Positions 12,101-23,729 of a stretch of 49,320 nt of DNA are shown here, in pieces. The notes below the pieces were generated by a model. That model made no database searches. It was not told where the DNA came from and saw only the letters and a program-made list of their open reading frames with translations. Position numbers and translations under genes: made by a program. This stretch comes from Haplosporangium gracile. Its lineage: Eukaryota; Mortierellomycota; Mortierellomycetes; Mortierellales; Mortierellaceae. The stretch spans positions 6,836-56,155 of the forward strand of contig JAAAUF010000148.1 of assembly GCA_015499985.1 (NCBI GenBank), read 5' to 3'. The stretch's first letter is position 1. Each line of letters starts with the position of its first letter.

Positions 12101-12509
12101 TTTTTCTCACTCCCTATTGGGGATCCAATCCACACCGCACATTTTACTTACCCATGCCATGACATCAACCCCTCCTCCTCTCCTTGCTGTTCCTCCAACG
12201 CCGTCCCGTTGTCGCTCCTGCTTATCGCCTTCCTCGCATATCGCTAACATGCCCTATCTCTCTCTCTTCTATATTTATCCTCCATTCCAATATATTAGAC
12301 ACGACACATCTCCATTGATGCTGTTCACAGTCCTGATGAGCTGCGTGGCCGTGTATCGGTCAGGTACACGCTGTATCATGGTGGCGATTGCGACTTGTGC
12401 GGCCGTCTTGACCTGTTTCGCGACGCTGGTCGTTAATCAGACCCGATATGCGTCTCGGTTCATTGTCTACAGATCTGCTGGCGGTGGAGATGGAACTTTA
12501 TCGTCCTAA
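9134..12509 (+). CDS. Q-rich protein with C-terminal three-helix membrane domain, family unknown
   Basis: Exons 9134-9788, 11196-11313 and 12299-12509; phases match at both junctions (phase 1, then phase 2) with GTAAAT/GTAAAG donors and TAG acceptors. Product 327 residues. Residues 1-180 are rich in Gln, Asn, Ser, Pro and His, with Q-runs near 30-45 and 105-130 and PPPSPVSL/PRLSLDTS-like phospho-site-like motifs. Residues about 180-218 are charged and soluble. Exon 2 encodes a hydrophobic helix (GLLLGFWLGFLMGLLFL, 227-243). Exon 3 encodes two more (about 263-277 and 283-303) separated by a short RSGTR turn. I infer a cytosolic disordered head on a membrane anchor. The introns are 1407 and 985 nt, far longer than others here, so an unrecognised exon inside them is possible. 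No family recognised. Confidence 0.7.
9789..11195 (+). other. Intron 1 (1407 nt) of the Q-rich membrane gene
   Basis: GTAAATAC donor after the AAAG exon end; acceptor GAAATAG at 11195. No internal exon could be placed that keeps phase: the candidate acceptor at 9951 leads to a stop (RAT*). Contents are T-rich tracts and low-complexity frames. Read-through into the intron would truncate the protein at 9904 and remove all membrane helices. Confidence 0.55.
11314..12298 (+). other. Intron 2 (985 nt) of the Q-rich membrane gene
   Basis: GTAAAGTA donor and TATTAG acceptor. C+T-rich throughout, with a short CA repeat near 11978-11991 and no convincing internal exon. Confidence 0.55.
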
Positions 12510-12817
12510 ATGCAACTATTCTAATTTACGTTGACTGAACACAACGAACCGTTGTTGTAGCCATTGAGATACTTTTTTTTCGGTTCTTCCTTCTATCTTA
12601 ACTCTTCATCCTTCATCCTTCACCCCTTAACCCACCCTGCACATACCTTCACACTCTCACACTCACACCCACACACCCACATTAAGCGCAGGCCCCTTGT
12701 CGCTCCAAACAAAAAAATCAACGCTTGTATATACCTTTCATTCTTCATCTTTCATTCTTCACCCTTCATTTTTGTAACATAGTCAACCTCACTTCCACTA
12801 TTCTTTATCAGAGTCAC

Positions 12818-12823
12818 AATAAA
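12818..12823 (+). terminator. Candidate poly(A) signal of the Q-rich membrane gene
   Basis: AATAAA about 310 nt after the stop at 12509. Distance implies a longish 3' UTR; usage is inferred. Confidence 0.35.
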
Positions 12824-14432
12824 ATTAAAAAAAAAATTGGTTCAAAGTATTACTCCTTTGCTATCCCATTTAACTGGCTGTCTGTCGAACGCGTTCAATT
12901 CATGAAAGAAAAGGAAAGTGAACGTAAAAAGAACAAGCTGTATATACAAGGCGGATCAAGGACGTTTTACTGTCTATTGGACATGAGAAGCAGAAGGAGG
13001 AGGGATTGCAAGAGAGGGTGAGAGAAGGGGAGTAGAAGGGCGCGAGAAGGAGAGGAGGAGGGGATTACAGGCATGTGTGTGTATATGCAGACTAGAGTGG
13101 TTAGACAATATCTTCGCAAAAAGAAAGCGTCCATCAGGCTGGAGCGTCAGAGCGTCCGAGGAAAAATTGACAGATATAGCATAGCATTGAAAGGGGTAGG
13201 CTAAGGGAGTGAGAAGGCGAAAGGGCGAGTGTGGTACTGAACATCACACGATGGTGAGACAAGAGAGGGACAATGAAGTGGGTTGAGAGAAGGGGTGATG
13301 GATGGAGATAGGAGGAGTAGAAGGCGAGTATCTGGGCGAGTGGAACGAAAAAAAGAAAGGCGAAGTGTGGTGGTGGTGGGTATGATGAGGGAGTTTCTTT
13401 GCTGGAGCATGGAGGCCTACGCATGCGAGGTGGATGCCCGAGGGAAGGAGAAAGGAAGGGGTGTGGGTGGTCGCAGGAAAAGGGAGGGGTCTAGGGAATA
13501 GGACATTGGTAAGGTGTTTGTGTTGGCGCTAGGCAATGGTAACCTGGCGCGTGTCAAGGAATGAAGTTGGGAAATAGAGATGGAGCAAGGGTTGGAGGTT
13601 GTAGGGAGTAATAGTCATTGATGCAGCACAAGATGTTCAATTTGTGCCAATAGAGCTAATTATCCTCAACGAACGAACAAAAAAACGACAAGTCAATAGA
13701 ATTGTCAACGACGCTCACTTGGCACAAATGAATGGACGTCCTTCAAGAGTCGAAAAAAAACAAACGAATGGATGTTTAACGCGTCCCGTCGTCTCATCGG
13801 TCATTGGATGGTGCTCACAACAGCAACGCGGCCAAAAGGCATTGTCAACCTTCTCTTTCTTATCTTGCCGACATACAACTTTGATTTACAAATGAAGAGG
13901 AGGAGGAGTGCGTGAACAAAAGACTAAATCGACCAAGAAAGAAAAGAAGGAAGAGATTCGCGTGGCTCTTTGATCATGCTCCCTTTCTCTACGATTCCTA
14001 ATCCTCGCGAAGAGGACAAGTGAGGAGGAGTAGAAGAGATAAACTTTTTGTCGGATATACATTGATTAGGTCAAATGCTTCCGTGCTTTCCTTTGCACCT
14101 TGCAAAGTCAAAGAGAGGGCAACGACAACGAATCATTGACAAACAAATAAAATGAAAAGAAAGATAACTATAACAACATAAGAGAGTATAGTAGCACACA
14201 CGAAGAAGAAAGGAAAACGAGCCAGTGACAGTTAATGCGATGTTTAGTTGGAAAAGGGCAAAAGGAATAACATGCGGGATCTACACCAAACTCAAAGATG
14301 AAGGCTCCCGGTCGAGTCGAGTCGGTCCACATGACTTGGTGACATATCCATGAGTACCGCAGTAGACTCAAATCACAAGCAAACTATGAAAATAACGTGG
14401 AAGGTTATGGAATAAATGAATTGAATCAGATA

Positions 14433-14452
14433 GAGAGAGAGAGAGAGAGAGA
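14433..14452. repeat. (GA)10 microsatellite
   Basis: Twenty bases of uninterrupted GA in the intergenic desert. Confidence 0.9.
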
Positions 14453-17400
14453 TGGATGCAGGTGCGCCCATCATTATCTCAGAGAAGGGTTTACCCAGCG
14501 CATGAGCAAACAAAAGAGAAAAGAGACTAGTTTTTCGTTATTCCGGGGATTTCTTCTTTTTTTTTTTTTTTAGCAAGAAGGTGGCATCATCGCATCATCG
14601 GACGATGGGTACCGGTATAGTTAAAGCCAAATGTTGCGGGGAAGTCGAGAAAGATTTTGTTTGTTGGAAGTGAGACAGGTACTGTACTCTACTTACTTTA
14701 TATCCGGACATAGGACTCTGGTTCGGAGATGTAAAGAACAGGTAAGCAATGCAATTCAAGATCACGGTTATCTGTTGTTTGTTTGCCGCGTGGGGTGGGA
14801 GTGTATGCGGATGTAGATGATGGGAATGCGAGAGAGAGGCTGTGGTCGTCATTTCTCTCCACTTCCTCTCTCTCTCGCTCTCTCACTCTCTCATAGATTC
14901 GTCCGTGAGCCCTTCTGCCAGTGGCCAAGCCTTGCTACTGTGTTGTGACTATCATGCGCTTCGAGTGACTGCGTTCAAAGTCGATCTTTTAAAGTTTTTC
15001 TTAACCCTTTGATTTAAGTAAAGTACCACTTTTGATGAAGGTGGGAGGGGGTGGACGATGATCGATCGTTTTTCAGAACATCCTCTCTTCTTTCAACACT
15101 CGCCAGACTTACTCGCCATCAAAAAAAGCACCAACCAACAACAACGACACTCTTCATGCTTTCTCTTCTATCCCTCATGAAGACTGACAAACAAGATGCA
15201 CTCTTCCCTGTTTTCCAATGCTTTTGTGAAATAGAAACAGTGATCTTCCATTAGGAAAAAAATAATCCAAAAAAGAACTTAGATATTTTTGAACAATGGA
15301 CAAGATATGACAGAACAAGGTTCGGGCTGTTGTATTTTTTTTTTTTTTTTGTTATGTCTCCCTCTCTCCTCCCTTCTTCATGCACTTTGGCTCGAAGTTC
15401 GACCACGATTTGTTTTATCTTCGTAATAAGTGTTTTCAGGTGTGACCAAAGCGTTTTCGCCCATTTTCCGGTTGTTCAAGAGGAAGGCTTGGCAACGGAT
15501 TTTAAACGCTACGTAAAAAAAGAAAAGTTAGGGGGCACTCTCTCAAATCTCAACCTCCAATTGGGTTTTTATACTGGGGTCTGGCCAGATGGATAAAGGT
15601 GATGATGACGAACACAGACAATGAGCAACCTTTTTTCTGTTGATAATGAAAACAAGGAAACAAGGGTCAATTACAAAGTGTGTTTGCGCGAATTTACTGC
15701 TTGCTCCCTCCGGTTTGTTACATCCCTCCCTCTCCCTCCCGTCCCTCTCACTCAATCTCAATTGCTCTAGCCTTTTTATTTCATTACTTCTACACCTCCG
15801 AACAAAAGAATGTATGTGTAACGCGCCGCGTGGCATAACTCAAAATAAAAACATGAGTACATGCCATGTAACAGACCTCGTGATCTGTGAATATGACTCT
15901 GACAGGAAAACAAGAAAGAACAATGAAAAAGAACGCGTGCGTTTTTCCTCCGAAAACCGACCGGGAAAACAAAAACAAGGGCACCTTCTTTTTTTTAATC
16001 TATGTACTTGTTGTAGGCCTACATACCATATCTCTATCTTGTTCATCTTTTGCAATCGGTGTATGCCATGCTTATGTTGCTCTTCTCTCTCCTTGTTTAT
16101 ATTAGAGTTTAGACAAGAGGGTACTCCTCCACAGGGGTGCGGCGCGGTTCGCGGATAAATAAGAGTAGAAGAAAAGTGTGTCTGATTCTTATATTATTTT
16201 CTTGGAAGGGTTCCATGGTTCGTTTCCATGGTAAAAATCAAGGAGGGGTACCTTGCTAGGCTTGCACACCCTGTGAAAGGGAAGGAGGGGAATTTATCTC
16301 AAGTGTGGCGAATGTTCCAAGATAACCAACCCATCATATTGGCTACTGGGTGGAGATAGTGGAGGGTGGAAGGGGGTTGTTAATTGTGAGCCATACTTTT
16401 TTTTTTACCCTCCGGAGAAGGTAGAAAGAAAAAATATACAGGACGGAAGCTAATAAATGAAAAAGAAGAGCGTTAAAAAACATGCAAAGGGGGAAGGAGA
16501 AAATGGAAAGGACGAATGGAAGGGTGGACAATGGAAGGATAGAAGGGTAAAAGGAGAATTTTTTGGAAAACAAAGAAGTCATGGTAGCTTCTAGGGTTAT
16601 AAACAACGATTGTGGATGTCGATGTTAAGGCATGAATGGCGCTCAACAAACAAGCTACGATTAGATCCTTCTATTCTTCCCTCCTTTCCTTCGTTTGTTT
16701 CGAAGAAGAAAGAGTGGAAGTTCGAATATCGTGGCGCGGTTGTTGGTGAGTAGGCAAGTATTGCTTTTCTAAATGCTTCTCTCTTCCTCTACCATGGTAC
16801 CCATTTTGTTTATTGTATAGTGAATAGGTATTTAGTTGTAGTAGTTGGGTGCATGTGTTTTTTTTTCAATCGTTCCGCGGATAAAATAAGCAGAGACTGC
16901 AACAAAGTCAAAAAAAAAAGGATAGGTGGAGGTTGATTTTGAAATGATCGAATAACGTACTACGGCGAAGCAGGCAGGGTATCCACGGCGATTTTAATTT
17001 GCTGCCTGGCTGACTTGTGGGTGAAGATGAGAAATGGATGGCAACACACAATACAGCGACACCCACACAGCGTCGTCATAACGTGGCTATTAGTGTTCAC
17101 AAGGTCAAGAGACACGAAGGCGTCAGTCAATCAAGTCATGAATGGATAGTCGAAAACGAAGGCAGTTGTTCGGTCGAATGTCCTAATTAGGAAGGTCGGC
17201 CTTAATGCGATATCACCCGTGAGGAGAGAGAGAGAGAAAGGTGCCACCAAAATGAAATAACGATAAGGTTCATAAGAGGTAAGAGTTCATTCACTCCTCT
17301 CGCAGAGATGACAATCGTTGTTGAACAGGGTACCATGGTTGTGTGTCGACAGCAGCACAACAGCCAGACTGTTGTCTGTTGAGGAAGGATAATAAAAAAA

Positions 17401-17760
17401 AGTTCTCCCTGAGCGAATTAATTATTTAAACACAAAAGGCAGAAGACAACAAAGGATAGAAGGACCAAAGGGGTCATCAGGTTCAAATCAAATCGACAAA
17501 TGCGTTCTTTTTTTTCGTTCAAAAATGAATTATGAACAACGAAGGCAGGGGAGGAAGGAAGGATAATGAGTAAAGGGAAAGGGGAAGGGAAAATGGCGCA
17601 CTTGGTTGTGAGCCATGGACAAAGACAACCAGGATGAGGAAATAGAAAAAAAAAGAAGAGCACGGAGAAACAAAGGACAGACAGGGTAGAAGGGATGACA
17701 GGAGTTCCTCATCAAGCATCATTTCATTCAAAAGTGTGGCAAAGTAGTGAACATGAATAG

Positions 17761-18266
17761 AAAAACGTGACAGCTCGCAACTTTAAGTTAACGAGTGCAC
17801 TCCAGCTTTATTTTTATTTAAATAGGCGGACCTTTCTTGCAGTTTCCCCTCTCTTTTCGTTATCTTTCTTTCGCTCCTCCTTTTTGTCTTTGACATCGCC
17901 TTCTTTTCATCAACACCAACAACAACAACTCATTCAACAACAGTATACCACTCTACCAGCCAACGTCTCACCTAGCCTCGCCTCTTGTTTACGATCATTT
18001 TTGTTCTTCAACAACAACAACCATCACAACAACAACTCCCGACCTGACCTGACATTGACTCGAAGCTCATTTAGTCGCCTTTCTTCAACTACGCATTCGC
18101 CAACACTCGGCTCGACTCTCTTTGACTTTTAACTTTGCTCTCCGCCGCCTTTTACCGTTGTAATTTACCACGCCCCACTGCCTAATTGCAACTACCAACC
18201 AAGAACCACGTCAACAACCCAACGGCAACAAGTCCTCCTTAACAACAACGAAACTATTCTTCCCGC
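17761..18266 (+). promoter_or_regulatory. C+T- and CAA-rich leader of the Zn2Cys6 factor
   Basis: About 500 bp upstream of the start is pyrimidine-rich and then rich in CAACAA, ending in an unstructured-looking leader before ATGCCTATG. It is open in one frame (17767-18132) but has no conserved-looking product. I read it as promoter plus 5' UTR. Confidence 0.45.
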
Positions 18267-20271
18267 ATGCCTATGCAAGTATTCGAGTTCCAGGCTGACG
18301 CCACCGTTAGCCTTGCCAGTACTGCTGCCATCAACAGAAAGAGCTGCGACCACTGTTTCCTTAACCGCAAGACCTGTGACAAGGTCCGTCACCCGACCGC
18401 TGATCCCGGTGACAAGTGCAAGCGCTGCGCCAAAGACGATCGCCCCTGCACCTTCACCCCCACCGTACACCTCTACCACATCGCAGACTGTGTCGGACGC
18501 CACCAATGCCGTGCCAAGGTCGTCCAGGCCATGGGTGGTCGTAAGAAGGAGATCAAGTTCAAAACCATCGAGATCCCAATCATCTGCGACATGGACTCGG
18601 AACTCGATCAGGCTCTGTATGAATACATCCAAAAGCAGCCCAACTTGCTGGTTTATAATAACAGGATCAAGTCCTTTCTCGCTCAGGATGTAAGTACTCT
18701 TTTTTCATGGAACAATGTAAATGGCAATATTTTAATGCATGCAAACAATTGTATTCAAACAAAGACTTGCCTTTTTGTTGGCTGCCATTAGATGCTTGGT
18801 CTGACCGAGGAACAAGAAGACCTGATGTCTGTTCAAAACAACAACGACCAAGACGTACCGGACGTTGTAAGTTGCTGTGCCAAAATAGTCACGAGAATGA
18901 AGCTACTATCTCCAGACACATGATGTCCTAACTAGACCTAATTATGTTGGATGGGCCATGATTTAGACCACATCCCCCTCCTCGGAATCACCCTCTCACG
19001 GAGCCAAGAGATCATTCGAGCCCGAAAACGCGTCAAGCAAGGACATGAATCTGGATAACACTGCTGGATCGCCCACTCAGGGTCCCCAGAAGTACAGGAT
19101 CATGGCTTTGATCGACGCCCATCAAAACCAAACTCCTCAGCAACAACAGCAGCAACAACAGCAGCAGCAACAGCAGCAACAGCAGCAGCAGCAACAGCAG
19201 CAGCAGCAACAGCAGCAGCAGCAACAGCAGCAGCAGCAGGCATCTTTGCACCACCAAAAGCGTACCTCGGAGGATCAAGGCAGGAATGTTCCCACTTCGA
19301 TGCCTAGCCCTACGCCTCTTAGCCCGACCGACGTGATCGACTACCACCAGCGCCGCGAGTCGGCCTTGCTGGCGTTGCCCCCCGTCGCCACCTTTGGCAG
19401 CCTCTACCAATCGGACGTTCAGCAGCATCAACAACAACAACAACAACAGCAACAACAAAACTTGTACGCCCACCAAAATGTGCTCACCCCCATCAGCACT
19501 AACTTTGGTCAGCAACAGTCATTGCAGGCAGGATACCGAAGCGCCAGCCCGCTCCCCCACAGTCCAAGCGGTCTCAGCCCTACTCAGCATTCTCCTCACC
19601 CTCCCAGCCCTCTGGAGCTCTCTCTCGACGTCAATATCAACTTTATGGCCTTGACTGGTAGCCACCAGAACCTCCCCAGCCTCTTTGATACCAGTCTGTC
19701 AATGTCAACCCAGTTGCAGGAACAACAACATCAGCAACAGCAGCCAATGAGAACCAGTGTCGGAACCTCGACTTCACCTCAGATGGGATCGGACAATGAC
19801 TTTTCGGCTGTGCCCAACCCAGTCGCCCCTCCACCCCCACTTGTGATCACGACCACCAACGAGGACGGTAACGAGATCGGATTCTACTATGCAGTTCCCG
19901 AAGTCAACTTAAACCCAGCCTTTAGCGATGCGGATTTGTTCCAGGACTTCACGATGATGGATGCTCTCGGTGAAGATTTCGTCTGGATCGAAAACCTGTT
20001 CGACGAGCCTACTCCGGAGGAGGCTGCTGCAACGATGACGGCCATGTCTGTGGCTGCTGCTGCCGGAAGGAATAACTCGACTGCGGACCACGTTGCGTCG
20101 ACCAATACAGCTCTTGGCGCGATGGAGAGCCTGATGAATGCTGCTACTGCCACCGGTGGCAATGACGATGTGTCGATGGAGTCGAGCATGATGGCTGGAT
20201 CGATGCAAGGCTTGAGTTTGCCTCAGCAACAATGGCCTCGTCCCAGCTACAGCAACACCATGCAGGGATAA
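18267..20271 (+). CDS. Zn2Cys6 transcription factor with long polyglutamine tract
   Basis: Nuclear DNA-binding regulator of the fungal Zn2Cys6 (Gal4-type) class; targets unknown. Exons 18267-18689, 18792-18866 and 18967-20271; introns 102 and 100 nt, both phase 0; product 600 residues. The zinc cluster is at Cys27, 30, 37, 51, 54 and 61 (C-x2-C-x6-C-x13-C-x2-C-x6-C). The middle linker is 13 residues, longer than the common 5-9. A 34-residue uninterrupted Gln tract, encoded by mixed CAG/CAA, spans residues 224-257; a second HQQQ-rich tract follows near 19421-19459. The C-terminal third contains an acidic, aromatic patch (FSDADLFQDFTMMDALGEDF) that looks like an activation domain. No fungal-specific middle homology domain is evident. 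Q-tract length may vary between strains. Confidence 0.9.
19138..19239 (+). repeat. CAG/CAA trinucleotide tract (34 Gln codons)
   Basis: 102 bases of in-frame CAG and CAA codons inside the Zn2Cys6 factor. CAA interruptions break the pure CAG runs, which is known to stabilise such repeats. The antisense strand is open as polyleucine, which is only a shadow. Confidence 0.95.
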
Positions 20272-20405
20272 AAGCAGTCTTTCTGCGTATTTAATAGCTC
20301 GTTAGCTTTCTTTTCTTTTTTCTCGCTTTGTACATAAGTATTTGACCTCTCTACTCCTCTATAATTTCCTTCCTCCTCTCCCTTGTACATACATATTTTG
20401 AACAT

Positions 20406-20411
20406 AATAAA
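20406..20411 (+). terminator. Candidate poly(A) signal of the Zn2Cys6 factor
   Basis: AATAAA 135 nt after the TAA stop, preceded by TGTACATA-type elements (20330, 20384) often seen in fungal 3' UTRs. Confidence 0.55.
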
Positions 20412-21086
20412 CCCTTGTAGACATACAAAAAAGCAAGATTGCGATTCTACTTGTGCAAAACTACAGTCACGTCTTTTTTTTGTCAATTGCAGCAACAGGA
20501 CGCGTTCTTGGTCATCCTAAGGAAAAAAAAAAAAAAACTTTGAGATGATGAAACGGAGTGACGAAGGATGTCGTATGACTGATGTGAAACCCTGGCCATT
20601 TGGTTCATTTGGTTGGAGGAGATGACAAGGCGCGCGTTGACCATTTTTTATTGTGTTCTGCTCGACAGGTGCGAAAAGAAAAGCGATCGATATCATTCGG
20701 CGAAGCCAAAGAAAAAAAAAAAATTGAATCAGCCTCAGTCTCATAAAGAATTTTTTTCCTTCCCTCTCTTTCAGTCACCCCCCTCTACACACGTCGCCAT
20801 TCCGTGCGCCACTCTTCCCGTTCTTGTATGTCTAGGGTATGCCCTTTCCTTTTCTTTTTTGTTTCTGATCACTTTTTTTACTTTGTTGTCGTCCTTAATC
20901 TCTCCTCCTTCTACCTTTCTCTCTGCCTTTTTTCTTACCTTTCATTAATTACTTTCCCCTTCCCTTTTCTTATTCCCCACACCTCTATCTCACCCATACG
21001 ACAAGGACAACTCTTGTCTCACCTTGCCTACTCACCAAACCAACCACCAACAAACCAACCACCACCAACACCACCACCAACCCAAA
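20412..21086. other. Intergenic region and leader of the aquaporin
   Basis: No gene seen. 20740-21086 is C+T-rich and then CCAACCAAC-rich on the plus strand, the same leader style as other plus-strand genes here. Confidence 0.45.
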
Positions 21087-22283
21087 ATGTCAAAGTCAAC
21101 TGCCAAAGGCTGGCTCACCCAATCCCTCGCTGAGTTCATCGGCACCGCCATGTTCCTGTACCTCGCTGTCGGTGCCGCCGACGCCATCACCAACGATATC
21201 GGTGACAACAACGGCTACCTCGGCAGAGCATTCGCCTTCGGTATCGGCCTCGCCGTTACCTCTTGGGCGTTCTTCCGGATCTCGGGGTCCCATTTTAATC
21301 CTGCCGTATCATTCTCGAGTCTGATTACGGGCTATCTGACGGTGCCCACGTTTATATTGTATTTTGTGTCCCAGTTGTTGGGTGCTATGTTGGGCGTTGC
21401 GCTTGCGAGGGGGACGACTCCGGCGACGGATAGGATCATGCAGGTTAACTCTCTTGTAAGTGTCTATTTGATTGTTGTTGTGAGTGAAGGGAAAAATGTT
21501 TGCGAGGTGAATAGTCCAGCGTAAAATGAAAATTGATATATTTTCATCCTAACAATCACAAAAAAAACACATCCCTCGTTACATACACATGGGCCAAATA
21601 GATGAACGGACAGTCGTTGGCCCGCGGATTCTTCCTCGAGTTCTTCCTGACCACAATCCTGTGTTTTGTCTACCATATGGTCGCCCACGAGAAGAATCGT
21701 TCGACCTTCATGTTGGCCCTTCCCTATGGTCTGGCCTTGTTCTCGTGTCACTTGTTTGCCACACTTTACACCAATGCGGCCATCAACCCTGCCCGTGCCT
21801 TTGCTACCTCTGTTGTTGCCCGCTACTTTACTCATGACCACTGGATCTACTGGCTCGGGTATGTTCTGCCTCATGTGGGGATAAGGGAATTCATTCAAAA
21901 AAAAAAACCCCCCCCCCCCCCGAGAAACGCGTTAGTGGGAAATTTTTTCTTCTTCAATTTCAATTACGCACGCGAGCGAGACATGTCAAAACTCACAACA
22001 CTCACATACCCATACCTTTGTATACTTCCTTCACTTTCGACCAATCCACTTGACTAGACCCTTATTTGGCGCAATTTTGGCGGCGGCGTTACACATCCTG
22101 TTCCGTTACTTTGATTATGACCAGCACAACGCCGGTATTGATGCCGAGAACCACGCCCAGTACACGCGCGCCAAGGGCGCAGCTGCTGAGCACCTCGGTC
22201 AAGGCCATCAGAACACCTATGGCAACCGCGGTCATAACGATACTACTGACACCACTACCGGCACCAGCAACGCTCGTCGCTAG
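21087..22283 (+). CDS. Orthodox aquaporin (MIP family water channel)
   Basis: Integral membrane water channel, plasma or internal membrane. Exons 21087-21455, 21602-21858 and 22058-22283; introns 146 and 199 nt; phases 0 and 2; 283 residues. Both pore motifs are present: GSHFNPAVS (Asn71-Ala73) and AAINPARAF (Asn185-Ala187, with selectivity-filter Arg188). The residue after NPAR is Ala rather than the Asp typical of aquaglyceroporins, so a water-selective type is the better reading. Six membrane segments can be traced. A hydrophilic tail of roughly 55 residues (rich in His, Asn, Thr, Gly) follows the last helix. Intron 2 holds an A11 run directly followed by C14 (21897-21921). ATG context CCCAAAATGTC is good. 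Confidence 0.95.
21897..21921. repeat. A11-C14 double homopolymer in aquaporin intron 2
   Basis: Eleven A followed by fourteen C with no interruption. Such tracts are error-prone in sequencing, so their exact lengths are uncertain. Confidence 0.85.
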
Positions 22284-23729
22284 ATCCTGTATGTGACTGA
22301 CAGGATATGAAGAAAAAGAGGGATGGTGCGTTCGCCTCTGTGTTTTTTTTCTGTTGATATTTCTAATAGCGTAATTCCATGTAGATGTACATAGTTCCTA
22401 CATAAAAGACACGATCTTTTTTCACCTACCATTGTGAAGTGGGTTCAATGAGGGAATGCCGGCTTGTCAAAAGAGACCTCACTGGAATCGGGACTGCCAG
22501 GTCGGAAAAATAAGACACTGCATGCAACAAAGATATTTGTTTGTAATCGATTTGTATGTCTCGACTCCGATCTGGCTCCTTTTTACTCTTGATTGTGGCG
22601 TTACTCTCAACTCATGGACAATTTTGTAAGGTCTCTTGTGTAAAATTGCATTTAACGATAGGATTCTCATTTCTCCCGGAGGTGAGCCAACAACAGGCAA
22701 TAGGGCAATAGCTACGACCAAGTAAAAAAAAAAAAATCATCCGTTCTTTCCTTGTCGCTTTTTTGTATGTTTGTATGGAGATTATTTGTCGTGTGGACAG
22801 GCTAATTTTTCTTTTTTCTATTTTGGGATGGGGGGGGGAGGGGGGGAGCATAATTAACGACAGACCTTACGCCTTCTCTCCACAGGTTGGTTGCAACTAT
22901 GCCACAAACAAACGTGTAAACAATCATTTATGCCTCTCTCTCTCTCTCTCTCTGTGTTCAGCAAACAGATCATCCAATTCATCTTTTCTCTCCTTCTCAC
23001 TGGCAGGGGTGAATTGAATCGCTCTCACACAAGTAAAGATATCCATAACGGTTGGTGAGAGCAAGCTAACTCCAAAGCAGAAAAAATAGAGCGTGTGCAT
23101 GACTGAATGAAAAAAGTTACAGAAGGGAGAAAAAGAGGGTGTTCTAGCCTCTTTTGAATGGAGGCAGGGCAGGTGGACAAACATGGCTGGCAGGCAGACC
23201 CTAAAATAAAGACAGAGGGGTGAGGTTGTTTAGTCCCAATTTATGGATTTCTGTGATAAAATAAGAAATGAATTCAGGCAAATGTGAGCGTAGGTTGCCT
23301 GTTGTCAGTTGTCTGAACTCAAATAGAGCGTAAACGAATGGGAATGGACAGGAGTGCCTATGTGTCCCCATCGACGGTACTCTTCTTCTCTCTCCTTCAT
23401 ATACACCCCTGGTATCTGGTGATAAATGTACCTAGTGGGTGTCATACATTCCTTTCTCCTCTTAATAAATACCGAGTCGGACACTTTCTCCTCTTTTGCT
23501 TTTTTTCTTCGCTCCTTGTCACTCTTATCACTTTAACGCCTCCTTCCTGCCGTCCTCATCTCCGGTACCCTCACTTCCCACCCCTTACCCTTTACCCTCT
23601 ACCCTTACCTTTTCCCTCTCACTCCCTCTCACTCCCTCCATCACCACCACTACCACCACTCCATCCAACCATCCCCACCTCCAAATCAACTTCTACCAAC
23701 CAACCAACCAACACACATCAACAACAATA
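22284..23729. other. Intergenic region between aquaporin and LPMO-like gene
   Basis: About 1.4 kb with no supported gene. It includes G-runs near 22830, a (CT)10 microsatellite at 22934-22953, and a C+T-rich leader at 23380-23700 ending in CCAACCAAC before the ATG at 23730. Confidence 0.45.
22934..22953. repeat. (CT)10 microsatellite
   Basis: Twenty bases of CT in the intergenic region. Confidence 0.85.

Larger units (their letters stand above)
12510..17760. other. Gene desert between the Q-rich membrane gene and the Zn2Cys6 factor
   Basis: About 5.2 kb with no supportable protein gene or tRNA. A candidate AATAAA for the preceding gene lies at 12818-12823. A strongly purine-rich plus strand occupies about 12960-13500 and again about 17220-17720. 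A (GA)10 microsatellite sits at 14433-14452. Open frames here (for example 15640-16158, 13134-13424 on the minus strand) are low complexity. Confidence 0.5.

Noticed and set aside
15640..16158. 172-residue plus-strand frame in the gene desert
   Set aside because: Composition is irregular and low complexity, with no recognisable domain or splice context.
17461..17495. T-loop-like string GGTTCAAATC suggesting a tRNA
   Set aside because: The flanking bases do not pair as a T-stem and no acceptor stem or A-box is found around it.
19033..19515. Minus-strand open frame encoding polyleucine
   Set aside because: It is the antisense of the CAG/CAA tract in the Zn2Cys6 factor and has no independent support.
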